From Nitrosarchaeum koreense MY1 (GTDB lineage Archaea > Thermoproteota > Nitrososphaeria > Nitrososphaerales > Nitrosopumilaceae), in the NCBI RefSeq assembly GCF_000220175.1, contig NZ_AFPU01000001.1:310001-374000 (forward strand): a DNA stretch of 64,000 bases, read 5' to 3'. Position numbers and translations under genes: made by a program. The notes beneath the pieces were generated by a model. It was not told the origin of the DNA and ran no database searches. It saw only the letters and a program-made list of their open reading frames with translations. Position 1 is the first letter of the stretch. Each line of letters opens with the position of its first letter. Of this stretch, positions 1 to 6,871 are shown piece by piece.

Positions 1-1
1 A

Positions 2-646
2 CTTGAAATGTTCCGAGGAGAAATTTTCCAAAAACCTCCACAACGTTCAGCAGTTCTAAGACAAACAAGAACTAGAACAATTTATGAATTAGAAGTACTA
101 GAGCAAAAAGAAAGATTACTCTTAACACGAATTTTATGTGAAGCAGGAACTTACATTAGAAAACTATACTATGATATCGGAGAAATTTTAGGACCAGGTG
201 CTACTATGATTGAACTACGAAGAACTAAAGTTGATCAATTCCATGAATCAGATGGTCTCGTAACATTACATGAGCTTGCAAATGCTTATGCACTTTGGGA
301 AGAAAAAAAAGATGAAACAAAACTAATGTCAATGATCAAACCTATAGAATATGCATTAAGTGAACTCAGATCTGTTGTAATTCGAGACTCCGCAGTTGAT
401 GCATTATGTCATGGTGCACAACTTGCAATGCCTGGAATCTTGCAAATCTCTCCAAATCTGAGAAAAGGTGACATTGTTGCAATTTATACACAAAAAGGCG
501 AAGCAGTTGCTTTAGCAGAATCGTTGATGTCAGAAGAAGAGATACGTGATGCAACTAAAGGATATGCCTTTGAAACAAAACGAATTATCATGGCTCCTAA
601 CATATATCCAAAAAAATGGAGATCAAAATCTGTTCCAAAGGATTAA
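2..646 (+). CDS. cbf5: H/ACA RNP pseudouridine synthase Cbf5 (dyskerin/TruB family), 3' part only
   Basis: This is the C-terminal part of the archaeal rRNA/tRNA pseudouridine synthase that works with Nop10, Gar1, L7Ae and H/ACA guide RNAs. The reading frame is already open at base 2, so the N-terminus and the catalytic Asp lie outside the window. Visible are the late catalytic-domain segment around CEAGTYIRKL, the GATMIELRR segment, and then a PUA RNA-binding domain covering roughly the last 90 residues (VDALCHGAQLAMPGI, then KGDIVAIYTQKGEAVALAES). The gene ends in a basic tail. The neighbour downstream is a small membrane-anchored protein with its own start, and nothing ties the two functionally. 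Confidence 0.93.
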   Translation, partial: LEMFRGEIFQKPPQRSAVLRQTRTRTIYELEVLEQKERLLLTRILCEAGTYIRKLYYDIGEILGPGATMIELRRTKVDQFHESDGLVTLHELANAYALWEEKKDETKLMSMIKPIEYALSELRSVVIRDSAVDALCHGAQLAMPGILQISPNLRKGDIVAIYTQKGEAVALAESLMSEEEIRDATKGYAFETKRIIMAPNIYPKKWRSKSVPKD

Positions 647-673
647 AAAATCAAATAAAAAACTTAATCATAA

Positions 674-1120
674 TTGTTAGCAAAAAGTCTTGTAATTTTT
701 ATCAGTGTTGGTGTCATAGCTGGTTTTTCTTTTGGATTTTATTTACTTGAAATAAAAAGCACTAATCAACTTGTGTATGTGGATGGTTCTTCACTTTCTT
801 TGGTTACTGAAAAATCTGATTTTAAGCGAGGTGAAGAAATCAAAATTACTTTGATAAATTCTGGAACAAACCCAATATCATTTTCAGATACATCATATGG
901 TTTGAAAATTAGTGGCTTATTTGGCATTGCAAAATATTCTCCTCCTGCATCTCAAGTTATTTCAACATTAAACCCAGGAGAAAAAATTGAATTTGTTTGG
1001 AATCAGATGAAAAATGACGGTCTTCCAGTAATTGAAGGTCTTTACAAAATTAATGTAGATGGAATTGATTCTATGGGAATCAAAGTAGAAAAATCAATCA
1101 CAGTTAACATTTGGAAGTAA
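674..1120 (+). CDS. Hypothetical membrane-anchored protein with an extracellular beta-rich domain
   Basis: A 148-residue protein not assigned to a named family. It opens with a hydrophobic segment at about residues 5-25 (signal anchor), followed by a beta-rich domain that probably lies outside the cell. The pattern KRGEEIKITLINSGTNPISF, then NPGEKIEFVWNQ and GLYKINVDG, resembles Ig-like/BsuPI-type domains; this is fold-level inference only. The start is a TTG. No operon partner is evident: cbf5 ends 28 bases upstream and a tRNA follows downstream. Confidence 0.7.
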   Translation: MLAKSLVIFISVGVIAGFSFGFYLLEIKSTNQLVYVDGSSLSLVTEKSDFKRGEEIKITLINSGTNPISFSDTSYGLKISGLFGIAKYSPPASQVISTLNPGEKIEFVWNQMKNDGLPVIEGLYKINVDGIDSMGIKVEKSITVNIWK

Positions 1121-1188
1121 TTTTTTGTAATTTCAAGTAACACAATATATAATCAAATTTTCCCAAACAAATCTGTCGTAAGACATGT

Positions 1189-1289
1189 GCCGGGGTCGCC
1201 TAGCCTGGTAGGGCGCGCGCCTGGAAATAATTAACCATAAAGCGCGTTCTCGCAAGGGAACGGGAGTTCAAATCTCCCTCCCGGCGCCA
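1189..1289 (+). tRNA. tRNA-Ser(GGA) with a 14-nt intron after position 37
   Basis: The acceptor arm GCCGGGG (1189-1195) pairs with TCCCGGC (1279-1285), followed by discriminator G and an encoded CCA (1287-1289). The anticodon stem is CGCGC (1216-1220) with GCGCG (1242-1246). The loop reads CT-GGA-A then A once bases 1227-1240 are removed, which places a 14-nt intron at the canonical 37/38 site. TGG in the anticodon region can pair with CCA in the intron, leaving a 3-nt bulge at each splice site, so this is a relaxed bulge-helix-bulge target for EndA. The long variable arm (TTCTC GCAA GGGAA) and the T arm GGGAG-TTCAAAT-CTCCC fit a class II serine tRNA. Confidence 0.95.
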
Positions 1290-1340
1290 TACTGTTTTTT
1301 TGAAATTAATTTATCCAAATTAAAACACAGTAATAATGTA

Positions 1341-1380
1341 AAGGCATGCCACAATCAAAAAATTATAGTCATATATTGAT
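1341..1380 (+). promoter_or_regulatory. Promoter with conserved upstream element, copy 1 of 4
   Basis: The element AAGGCATGCCACAAT lies at 1341-1355. Exactly 25 bases after the A of its internal ATG comes a TATA-like box, ATATATTGAT (1371-1380). The same element with the same 25-base spacing occurs three times on the minus strand at 20.3-21.0 kb. Transcription would begin at about 1397-1402, just upstream of a 15-codon ORF and the 46-residue gene at 1452. The GGCATGCC core is a palindrome, which suggests a dimeric DNA-binding protein. Function is inferred. Confidence 0.55.
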
Positions 1381-1401
1381 AAGCAAAATATCTTTTTGAT
1401 T

Positions 1402-1449
1402 ATGATTTTGAAAATACTACAAAATCTATTATCTAAAAATGAGGAATAG
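1402..1449 (+). CDS. Possible 15-residue leader peptide
   Basis: A short ORF, MILKILQNLLSKNEE, starts about 27 bases after the TATA-like box at 1371 and ends three bases before the ATG of the 46-residue gene at 1452. Its last codons (GAG GAA) double as a Shine-Dalgarno-like GAGG for that ATG. It could be a translated leader coupled to the next gene or simply untranslated leader RNA. Only the geometry supports it. Confidence 0.25.
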   Translation: MILKILQNLLSKNEE

Positions 1450-1451
1450 AA

Positions 1452-1592
1452 ATGACGCCTGGACAGATGGATGCAAGAAAAAGAAAAATGGCACAAACCA
1501 TTGAAAATCCACCAAACTATTTGAGTGAAAATGCTATTTCTGATAAAAAGAAATGGAAGAATCTTAAGAATGATGGATTGCCACGATACTAA
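1452..1592 (+). CDS. Small basic hypothetical protein, 46 aa
   Basis: A 46-residue, highly charged protein (MTPGQMDARKRKMAQ at the start, KKWKNLKNDGLPRY at the end), without Cys or membrane segments. The ATG has a GAGG sequence 8 bases upstream. The gene sits downstream of the promoter element shared with the small-gene cluster at 20 kb, so it may belong to the same regulon. No function can be assigned. Confidence 0.6.
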   Translation: MTPGQMDARKRKMAQTIENPPNYLSENAISDKKKWKNLKNDGLPRY

Positions 1593-1603
1593 TTATTTTT
1601 GAA

Positions 1604-2143
1604 TTATTTTTCTAATGCTTCATTGTTTCTATATGCAATTAAAAATCCTATGCCGCCACATACAACTCCTATTGCAAGAAAAGCAATAAACCCTCCAATT
1701 GGTTCAATAAATGAATCCATAATTGCTGGATATTTTGGACCAAGTTTTCCTTCAGTAAAAATTGAAAGTAGTCCTGTTCCTGCCAACCCTGCATATGTCA
1801 TAATCATCATTGCACCTGCACCACCTACATTCATTCCAACAAGATGTATTCCAGCTAGTATGTTTGATTTTTTTGTAAATTTTTTCCCCAAAGTGATTTC
1901 AAGATGACTGTAAAATAATGCAGTAACTGCAACTGCAACTATGATTATTAAATGAAATATTATTCCTAAAAAGAACCATTTTGCAGTTCCATCAAATGAC
2001 AGTGATAAATACTGAATTATGTTAATTTGATTGTTCATCATTTGTATTGTGACAATTACTAAGGCCATAACTGTGATTAATGCCCCTTGAATTATTGCTG
2101 CAATTATGAATCTGTCAACCCATCTTAGTTTCATGTTTTGCAT
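1604..2143 (-). CDS. Hypothetical integral membrane protein
   Basis: A 179-residue protein with about four hydrophobic segments, near residues 11-33, 56-78, 96-120 and 150-172. One segment is glycine/alanine rich (GMNVGGAGAMMIMTYAGLAGTG). A histidine lies within or beside three of the segments (FHLIII, SHLEITLG, IHLVGMN), so a heme or metal ligand role is possible but unproven. No family was recognised. It stands alone on the minus strand beside the CBS-domain gene. Confidence 0.75.
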   Translation of the reverse strand: MQNMKLRWVDRFIIAAIIQGALITVMALVIVTIQMMNNQINIIQYLSLSFDGTAKWFFLGIIFHLIIIVAVAVTALFYSHLEITLGKKFTKKSNILAGIHLVGMNVGGAGAMMIMTYAGLAGTGLLSIFTEGKLGPKYPAIMDSFIEPIGGFIAFLAIGVVCGGIGFLIAYRNNEALEK

Positions 2144-2220
2144 CTATCTGTTATGGTACTATCTTTAATTTATATCACATAGATTATTTTACTGGCCATT
2201 TCTGAGGTAAATCAGTTATC

Positions 2221-2664
2221 TTATTTTTGAAATTTTGATAACTGTCTTATTATATCGCTGGTGGTAATTATCCCAATTATTTTGTTGTTTTCAGATACTG
2301 CCAGTTTACGAATTTTTTTTGCAGCCATTTTTTTTGCAGCTTCTAAAATTGATTTGTTTGGACTTATTGTCTCTACAGGAAACGATGCTACATTTTCTAC
2401 TGTCATATCTAATGGGTATTTGTTTGCTGCAACTTTAATTGCAAAATCTCTATCTGTGATTATTCCCATGGTCTCTGCATCTTTTTTTACAAAAACTGAA
2501 CCTATTCCTTGCTCCATCATTTTAGAAATTTGATATATTGTCGTAGATTGTGGTGCTATGATCAGTTCTTTTGCCATTATTTCTTTGACAAGAATTTGCG
2601 ATAGTTCTTTTTCTAAATTATTGTTTGATGCATCTTTATTTTTCTTTGATCCGAAAAATTCCAT
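2221..2664 (-). CDS. CBS-domain pair protein
   Basis: A 147-residue protein made almost wholly of two CBS domains (about residues 27-85 and 90-145). They are recognised from VKEIMAKELIIAPQSTTI, GIITDRDFAIKVAA and NKIIGIITTSDIIRQL. Such pairs (Bateman modules) bind adenine nucleotides and usually regulate another protein, but no effector domain is fused here. A short Lys/Asn-rich N-terminal leader precedes the first domain. The partner is unknown. Confidence 0.9.
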   Translation of the reverse strand: MEFFGSKKNKDASNNNLEKELSQILVKEIMAKELIIAPQSTTIYQISKMMEQGIGSVFVKKDAETMGIITDRDFAIKVAANKYPLDMTVENVASFPVETISPNKSILEAAKKMAAKKIRKLAVSENNKIIGIITTSDIIRQLSKFQK

Positions 2665-2793
2665 CGCATAACTTTAATGAACAAAAACTTAAAGATTTCT
2701 AAATTTTATCTGTTCTTATTTGCATAAAATCATTAATTTTAACGATTCATGCTGAAATTATTAATAAGATTTTTTGATAATTTTTCAAATAAC

Positions 2794-3336
2794 TTATTTC
2801 ATATACCATGGTCTTGTCTCTAACCAATCAATTTCAGCAATCATCTGTTCTACTTTTTTTACAATTGCTATTACTGATCTGTACTGTTCATACATCTCAG
2901 TCTCCTCCTCTTTTGATAACACGTTTGCTTCTGCATCATCAAAGAATTTGTTTTCTTTATTGAGATGATCAAATAGAAATATCGAATATGTTCGTAGGTA
3001 TCTGGCAACTGGCTCTCTTGCATCTTGACCACTTTTCCATTTTTTCAGATATTCTGAAATTTTTCTGGCTATGTTTCTTCCAAATTCATGCTCTATCATG
3101 AATTTTCTAATTTCCTCTTTTAGATTATCATAGCTTGCAACACATGGAAAATACGAATCCTCCTCTCTTGAGTGGTGAATTGTGTCTACAAATTCTGATA
3201 TTACGACAGTGATCTTTTCAAGGTCTAAGAATGGAATTTCAGTTCCTTTGTAAATCTCGTCTGCACATTTTGCAACTATTTTTTCTAGACGTCTAACTTG
3301 ATCATGATCTGCTCGTAATTGATTTGTTGCACTCAC
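2794..3336 (-). CDS. Hemerythrin-like HHE cation-binding protein
   Basis: A 180-residue four-helix-bundle protein with the metal ligands of the hemerythrin HHE family: His11 (RADHDQV), His54-His55 with Glu58/59 (HHSREED), His83 (EHEFGR), and His124 with Glu128 (DHLNKEN). The family binds a di-iron centre and takes part in O2/NO sensing or iron handling. The C-terminal 50 residues extend past the bundle and end in ETRPWYMK. Which small molecule it binds cannot be told from sequence. Confidence 0.92.
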   Translation of the reverse strand: MSATNQLRADHDQVRRLEKIVAKCADEIYKGTEIPFLDLEKITVVISEFVDTIHHSREEDSYFPCVASYDNLKEEIRKFMIEHEFGRNIARKISEYLKKWKSGQDAREPVARYLRTYSIFLFDHLNKENKFFDDAEANVLSKEEETEMYEQYRSVIAIVKKVEQMIAEIDWLETRPWYMK

Positions 3337-3388
3337 AATGCTTTAGTATTTTCTTCGTTATTTTAGTTATTTCGATAAAAACTAAATC

Positions 3389-4699
3389 CTACGATGCCAT
3401 TTTTTCAATTATTTTGCTAAATCTCCACGGACCACACTGTGCGTCTGAACTTTCACTTTGAAACAATCCTTGTTTGTTTAAGTGGTTAACAACGTGTGCT
3501 GAAAATGGTAATGCCCCTGTAGCACCAGGAGAGTTATAGTTCAAAATGTGAAAAGACATAGTATCTTCTTCTAAAATCACATCCGGAACGAACTGACCTT
3601 TTTCATTAATCACCGATGATCTAATTCCAGCAGTTCCTTTTTCTGTTATTTTTTCAACATCTATTTTTGGCAAGAATCGCCTAACCCTGTTTATCATTTT
3701 TGATTTTGACATTGAAGATTGAATTTCATTTATTGCAAGTTCCTGAAATTGTTTATCAAAAATCGCTTTTCTTGCGCCTGAATTTAACATATCTAATAAT
3801 TTTGGAATAAACTCCTTGATGTTCTCTACTTTGTTGTATCCATATGGGCTAAACACTGGTACTGCATTTGGTCCAATCTCACAGCTTCCATCAACTCTGA
3901 TAATCCAATGTGGATCTAAAAATGGGTAATCTGGATATTCTGGTACAGAATACACGCTTGTTTTTGTCAAGTCGCTGTACTCTTTTGGTGCTTTCCAATA
4001 TTCTCCTCTAAAGTGTACATCTGTGAATTTCTTTGCAATGCCCATTTTGTGAGCAATGTCTATTGATTCACCACCTGCAGCATTTATAATATAATTTGCA
4101 AAAATCTCATGTTCATTATCTAGCATAATTTTCCATTTGTTTTTGATTTTTTTTATTTGAGTTACTTTGGTATTTGTAAGTAATTTTATTCCGTTATCAG
4201 TACTGTCTTTAATCACAGCATTTGTTAATTTGGAATAGTCAGTAGACCCATCTTTGTATACATAAAGTGCCGACTCACATTTTATCTCTGGTTCAATTTT
4301 TTTTAATTCATTTTTTTCCATTAATTTTATGTCGTTATCTTGTAATCCGTTTTGTTTACCCCATTTCAGATACTTCTCTAAAACTTTGTGTCCTTTCTCA
4401 TCAAATGCAACTTCAATTATTCCATCTTTTTTAAATGGTAAATTTTTCAATTTCGAATATTCTTCCCACATCTCATATCCGTTAAAAGATGTTTTTGCAA
4501 ACATCTTTTTTTTCTCAGGATTATACAAGTATGGTGCATGAACTTTTCCCGTATTTCTGCCACTTGTATGAAATGCAACATTGGGAGCTTGTTCAATTAT
4601 TGCAATCTCTTTTGTTTTGTTTAGAAAACTAAGAAAATACGATATTGAAGTTCCAAGAATACCACCGCCTATAATTACGAGATCAAAATTATGTGTCAA
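3389..4699 (-). CDS. FAD-dependent oxidoreductase (DAO family, L-2-hydroxyglutarate oxidase-like)
   Basis: A 436-residue flavoprotein. The N-terminus carries the Rossmann dinucleotide motif (DLVIIGGGILGTS, Gly11-Gly16) and the typical HTSGRNTGKVHAPYLYNP stretch. A C-terminal FAD contact region follows (INEKGQFVPDVILEE, then NYNSPGATGALPFSAHVV). The HTSGRNTGVIHAG-type segment is characteristic of LhgO-like enzymes that oxidise 2-hydroxyglutarate, but glycerol-3-phosphate or other 2-hydroxyacid substrates are possible. It is monocistronic. Confidence 0.85.
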   Translation of the reverse strand: MTHNFDLVIIGGGILGTSISYFLSFLNKTKEIAIIEQAPNVAFHTSGRNTGKVHAPYLYNPEKKKMFAKTSFNGYEMWEEYSKLKNLPFKKDGIIEVAFDEKGHKVLEKYLKWGKQNGLQDNDIKLMEKNELKKIEPEIKCESALYVYKDGSTDYSKLTNAVIKDSTDNGIKLLTNTKVTQIKKIKNKWKIMLDNEHEIFANYIINAAGGESIDIAHKMGIAKKFTDVHFRGEYWKAPKEYSDLTKTSVYSVPEYPDYPFLDPHWIIRVDGSCEIGPNAVPVFSPYGYNKVENIKEFIPKLLDMLNSGARKAIFDKQFQELAINEIQSSMSKSKMINRVRRFLPKIDVEKITEKGTAGIRSSVINEKGQFVPDVILEEDTMSFHILNYNSPGATGALPFSAHVVNHLNKQGLFQSESSDAQCGPWRFSKIIEKMAS

Positions 4700-4781
4700 T
4701 ACTTTTCCATTTTACATCGCTCAGTATTAAATTAAATATATTATAATCAAGATTAATATCTTATAAAATCAGAGTTTTAGT

Positions 4782-5069
4782 ATGCTACCTGATAGATGTT
4801 CTATAATGGAAAATGGAAAGCAATGTGTTAACCCACCAGAATTTGTAGTTTCAGTTGTTGTAGAAAAAGACGAATACATGGTTGGAGTTACATGCAATAA
4901 ACATAAACAAATAGTCTCAGGAAAGATACAATCTCTTCAAACCGAAGAAAAAATACCTCATGGAAAAATAAGTTTTTCAGCATTAAAAGCAGTTGGAACT
5001 GACTGTATTCATGCTGATACAGATGATTTTGTTCAATTAGATACACAATTATCCAAAAAATTGAAATAA
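4782..5069 (+). CDS. Hypothetical protein with Cys/His pairs
   Basis: A 95-residue soluble protein with RCSIMENGKQC near the start and VTCNKHKQ mid-way, suggesting a small metal-binding (zinc) site built from three Cys and one His. The rest is mixed alpha/beta. No named family was recognised. The next gene begins about 50 bases downstream on the same strand. Confidence 0.75.
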   Translation: MLPDRCSIMENGKQCVNPPEFVVSVVVEKDEYMVGVTCNKHKQIVSGKIQSLQTEEKIPHGKISFSALKAVGTDCIHADTDDFVQLDTQLSKKLK

Positions 5070-5117
5070 TTTCTTTTTCTTTGCATTGTATTGCTTTTTA
5101 ATGTATTATCTGATCTA

Positions 5118-5465
5118 GTGAAAATTGACAATATTTTATTAATTATAAAAAATGCAGGAGCGGTTTCTGAAATAAGAAGCAATTCTTTGAGTATCAAACA
5201 AAAAGAAAAATGGATTACAATTGGTGACAATGATGGTCCGGCACACATGCACATTAATAGTGAATTGATTCAAAATGCAGAGTTTATTGAGGAACAAAAG
5301 CCAGAACGTACTAGTTTTAGTGTACAGTTTTTTGATAAAGATAGAAATCGTATCTTGGGTGCATTTTTTACAAAAATGTATGATCAAAGCATGACTCTTG
5401 ATACTGAAAGAAAAAAAACTTATGATAATTTACGTCAAAAATATGGTATGAATATTAAATTTTAA
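5118..5465 (+). CDS. Short ChuX/HutX-like protein, putative heme-type ligand binding
   Basis: A 115-residue protein. The core WITIGDNDGPAHMHINSELI followed by FSVQFFDKDRNRILGAFFTKMYD resembles the short archaeal ChuX/HutX-like proteins; this is recognition by memory, unverified. A GTG at 5118 is chosen because a T-rich TATA-like box (5093-5100) lies about 22-25 bases upstream, which fits a leaderless transcript. An in-frame TTG at 5091 would lie inside that box. A heme-handling role is inferred only. Confidence 0.65.
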   Translation: MKIDNILLIIKNAGAVSEIRSNSLSIKQKEKWITIGDNDGPAHMHINSELIQNAEFIEEQKPERTSFSVQFFDKDRNRILGAFFTKMYDQSMTLDTERKKTYDNLRQKYGMNIKF

Positions 5466-5471
5466 AAAAAA

Positions 5472-5492
5472 CCTTGTCTGAAAATGACAAGG
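5472..5492 (+). terminator. Hairpin followed by an A/T-rich tract
   Basis: CCTTGTC (5472-5478) pairs with GACAAGG (5486-5492) around a 7-base loop, 7 bases past the stop of the preceding gene and followed by an A/T-rich run. It may end the upstream transcript. Archaeal termination mostly needs only a T-tract, so the hairpin role is inferred. Confidence 0.4.
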
Positions 5493-5504
5493 AGAAAAAT
5501 TTTA

Positions 5505-5594
5505 TTATTCTTGTAATTGTTTTTTCTTCTTTTCTTTTTCAGATTGTTGTTTAGCTAATTCTAATTCTTCGTTTGTATGCTTGAATTTTTTCAA
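5505..5594 (-). CDS. Possible 29-residue charged peptide
   Basis: A TTG-started frame encodes a 29-residue Lys/Glu/Gln-rich helix (KKFKHTNEELELAKQQ, then a Lys-rich tail). A TATA-like TTTTTATA stands about 27 bases before the TTG on the minus strand, which is what raises it above chance. No family is known. It may be a real small protein or a short non-coding transcript. Confidence 0.35.
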   Translation of the reverse strand: MKKFKHTNEELELAKQQSEKEKKKKQLQE

Positions 5595-5671
5595 TCTGAA
5601 ATGAATTTACATTCTATGTATAAAAACTGCACAGTTTTTCATGAATAGTTTTAAGCGTAAATCCAGGCATG

Positions 5672-6643
5672 TCAATATCCTACCGAGTAAATGGGTTTTT
5701 TTCCATTGATGCCCAGTTCTAAATTCTTTATTGTGATCTTTGCCATCTTTGCCCTTGTTTCTTTGGTCGAACTTCCTATGTGTGGTACTAGTACAATATT
5801 TTGTATCTTTGTCAACGGATGCTTTTTTCCAATCGGTTCATTCTCGTAGACATCTAAAGCAGCACCTGCAATAATCTTTTTCTTTAGTGCTACTGTGAGA
5901 TCTTTTTCATTAACTATTTTTCCACGTGCTGTATTGATCAAGTATGCCGTTTTTCTCATTTTTCTAAAAACTTTCATGTCAAATAGCTGATCTGTTTCTT
6001 TAGTGTGTGGAACATGGATTGAAATAATGTCACTCTGTGTAATCAGTTTGTCTAATGTGACATATTTTGCTCTAAGTGCTTTTTCTTTATTTTTTGATAT
6101 GGATTTTCTATTATGATAAATTATTTTCATATCGAATGCTTTTGCTCGCTTTGCAAGAGTACTTCCTATTCTTCCTAATCCCAAAATTCCAAGTGTCTTT
6201 CCTTGAAGATCAATCCCTACATAGTCATATGCACCATAAATCTGTCTCCATTTTCCTTCTCTGATTGTTCTGTCTCCTTCTGAAACTCGACGTAAAATGT
6301 CTAGTATTAATGAAAATGCTAAATCTGCAGTTGCATCTGTAAGAACTTCTGGAGTATATCCTACACGAATTTTCTTTTTTAATGCATATTGTGTGTCAAT
6401 GTGATCATAGCCTACACTGAATGTGCTGATTACTTTGAGATTTTTTGCAGCATCTATCATTTCTTTGTCAATCTTGTCATATGGAAAGCAAATCAACCCC
6501 TCAACATTTTGAATTTTTTTCAATAGTTTTGTTTTTGGAATTGGGATTTCTCCTGAATGGATCTCTATTTGATATTTCTTTTTTAATTCATTTAATGCAA
6601 AATTATGTAATGTTCTGGTGAGAAAAACTCGCTTTTTTTGCAA
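5672..6643 (-). CDS. D-isomer-specific 2-hydroxyacid dehydrogenase (glyoxylate/hydroxypyruvate reductase type)
   Basis: An NAD(P)H-dependent dehydrogenase of about 323 residues. It has the Rossmann motif GILGLGRIGSTLAKRA, the catalytic Arg in NTARGKIV, a Glu in ALDVYENEP and the catalytic His in VPHIGSSTKETR. The closest functional class is glyoxylate or hydroxypyruvate reductase; phosphoglycerate dehydrogenase is less likely because no ACT domain is present. The TTG at 6643, just before KKRVFLTR, is chosen as start. The ATG at 6703 would overlap the divergent Cys-rich gene at 6697 and its promoter, and family members usually begin at KRVFLTR. Confidence 0.88.
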   Translation of the reverse strand: MQKKRVFLTRTLHNFALNELKKKYQIEIHSGEIPIPKTKLLKKIQNVEGLICFPYDKIDKEMIDAAKNLKVISTFSVGYDHIDTQYALKKKIRVGYTPEVLTDATADLAFSLILDILRRVSEGDRTIREGKWRQIYGAYDYVGIDLQGKTLGILGLGRIGSTLAKRAKAFDMKIIYHNRKSISKNKEKALRAKYVTLDKLITQSDIISIHVPHTKETDQLFDMKVFRKMRKTAYLINTARGKIVNEKDLTVALKKKIIAGAALDVYENEPIGKKHPLTKIQNIVLVPHIGSSTKETRAKMAKITIKNLELGINGKKPIYSVGY

Positions 6644-6696
6644 TATTTGTGATATTTGTCTCAAACCATTTATACGATTTCTTTCTAAATAATTAG

Positions 6697-6837
6697 ATGC
6701 CAAAATCTGAAACTGAGGAGTTTGCTATTTGTATTGAATGTGGTAATTCTATTGAAAAATGTGTATGTGTATGTCCTTATTGTGGTGAACGAGATAAATG
6801 CGAATGTGTGTTATTTGATTCAACTACGGGTGGTTAG
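6697..6837 (+). CDS. Small Cys-rich (zinc-ribbon-like) protein, 46 aa
   Basis: A 46-residue protein with eight cysteines: CIECG, then CVCVCPYCGERDKCEC. The CxxC pairs suggest one or two zinc sites or a rubredoxin-like knuckle. TTTATA at 6669-6674 lies about 25 bases upstream of the ATG, so a leaderless mRNA is likely, and the same AT-rich box may serve the divergent dehydrogenase. It ends 35 bases before the oxoacid oxidoreductase gene. Function unknown. Confidence 0.7.
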   Translation: MPKSETEEFAICIECGNSIEKCVCVCPYCGERDKCECVLFDSTTGG

Positions 6838-6871
6838 CATAATTTATCCATCATATTATTAATGCCTAAAA

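Noticed and set aside
5661-5680. A further copy of the GGCATG promoter element near 5665
   Set aside because: It reads AGGCATGTC without the CACAA part and has no TATA box at the 25-base spacing.
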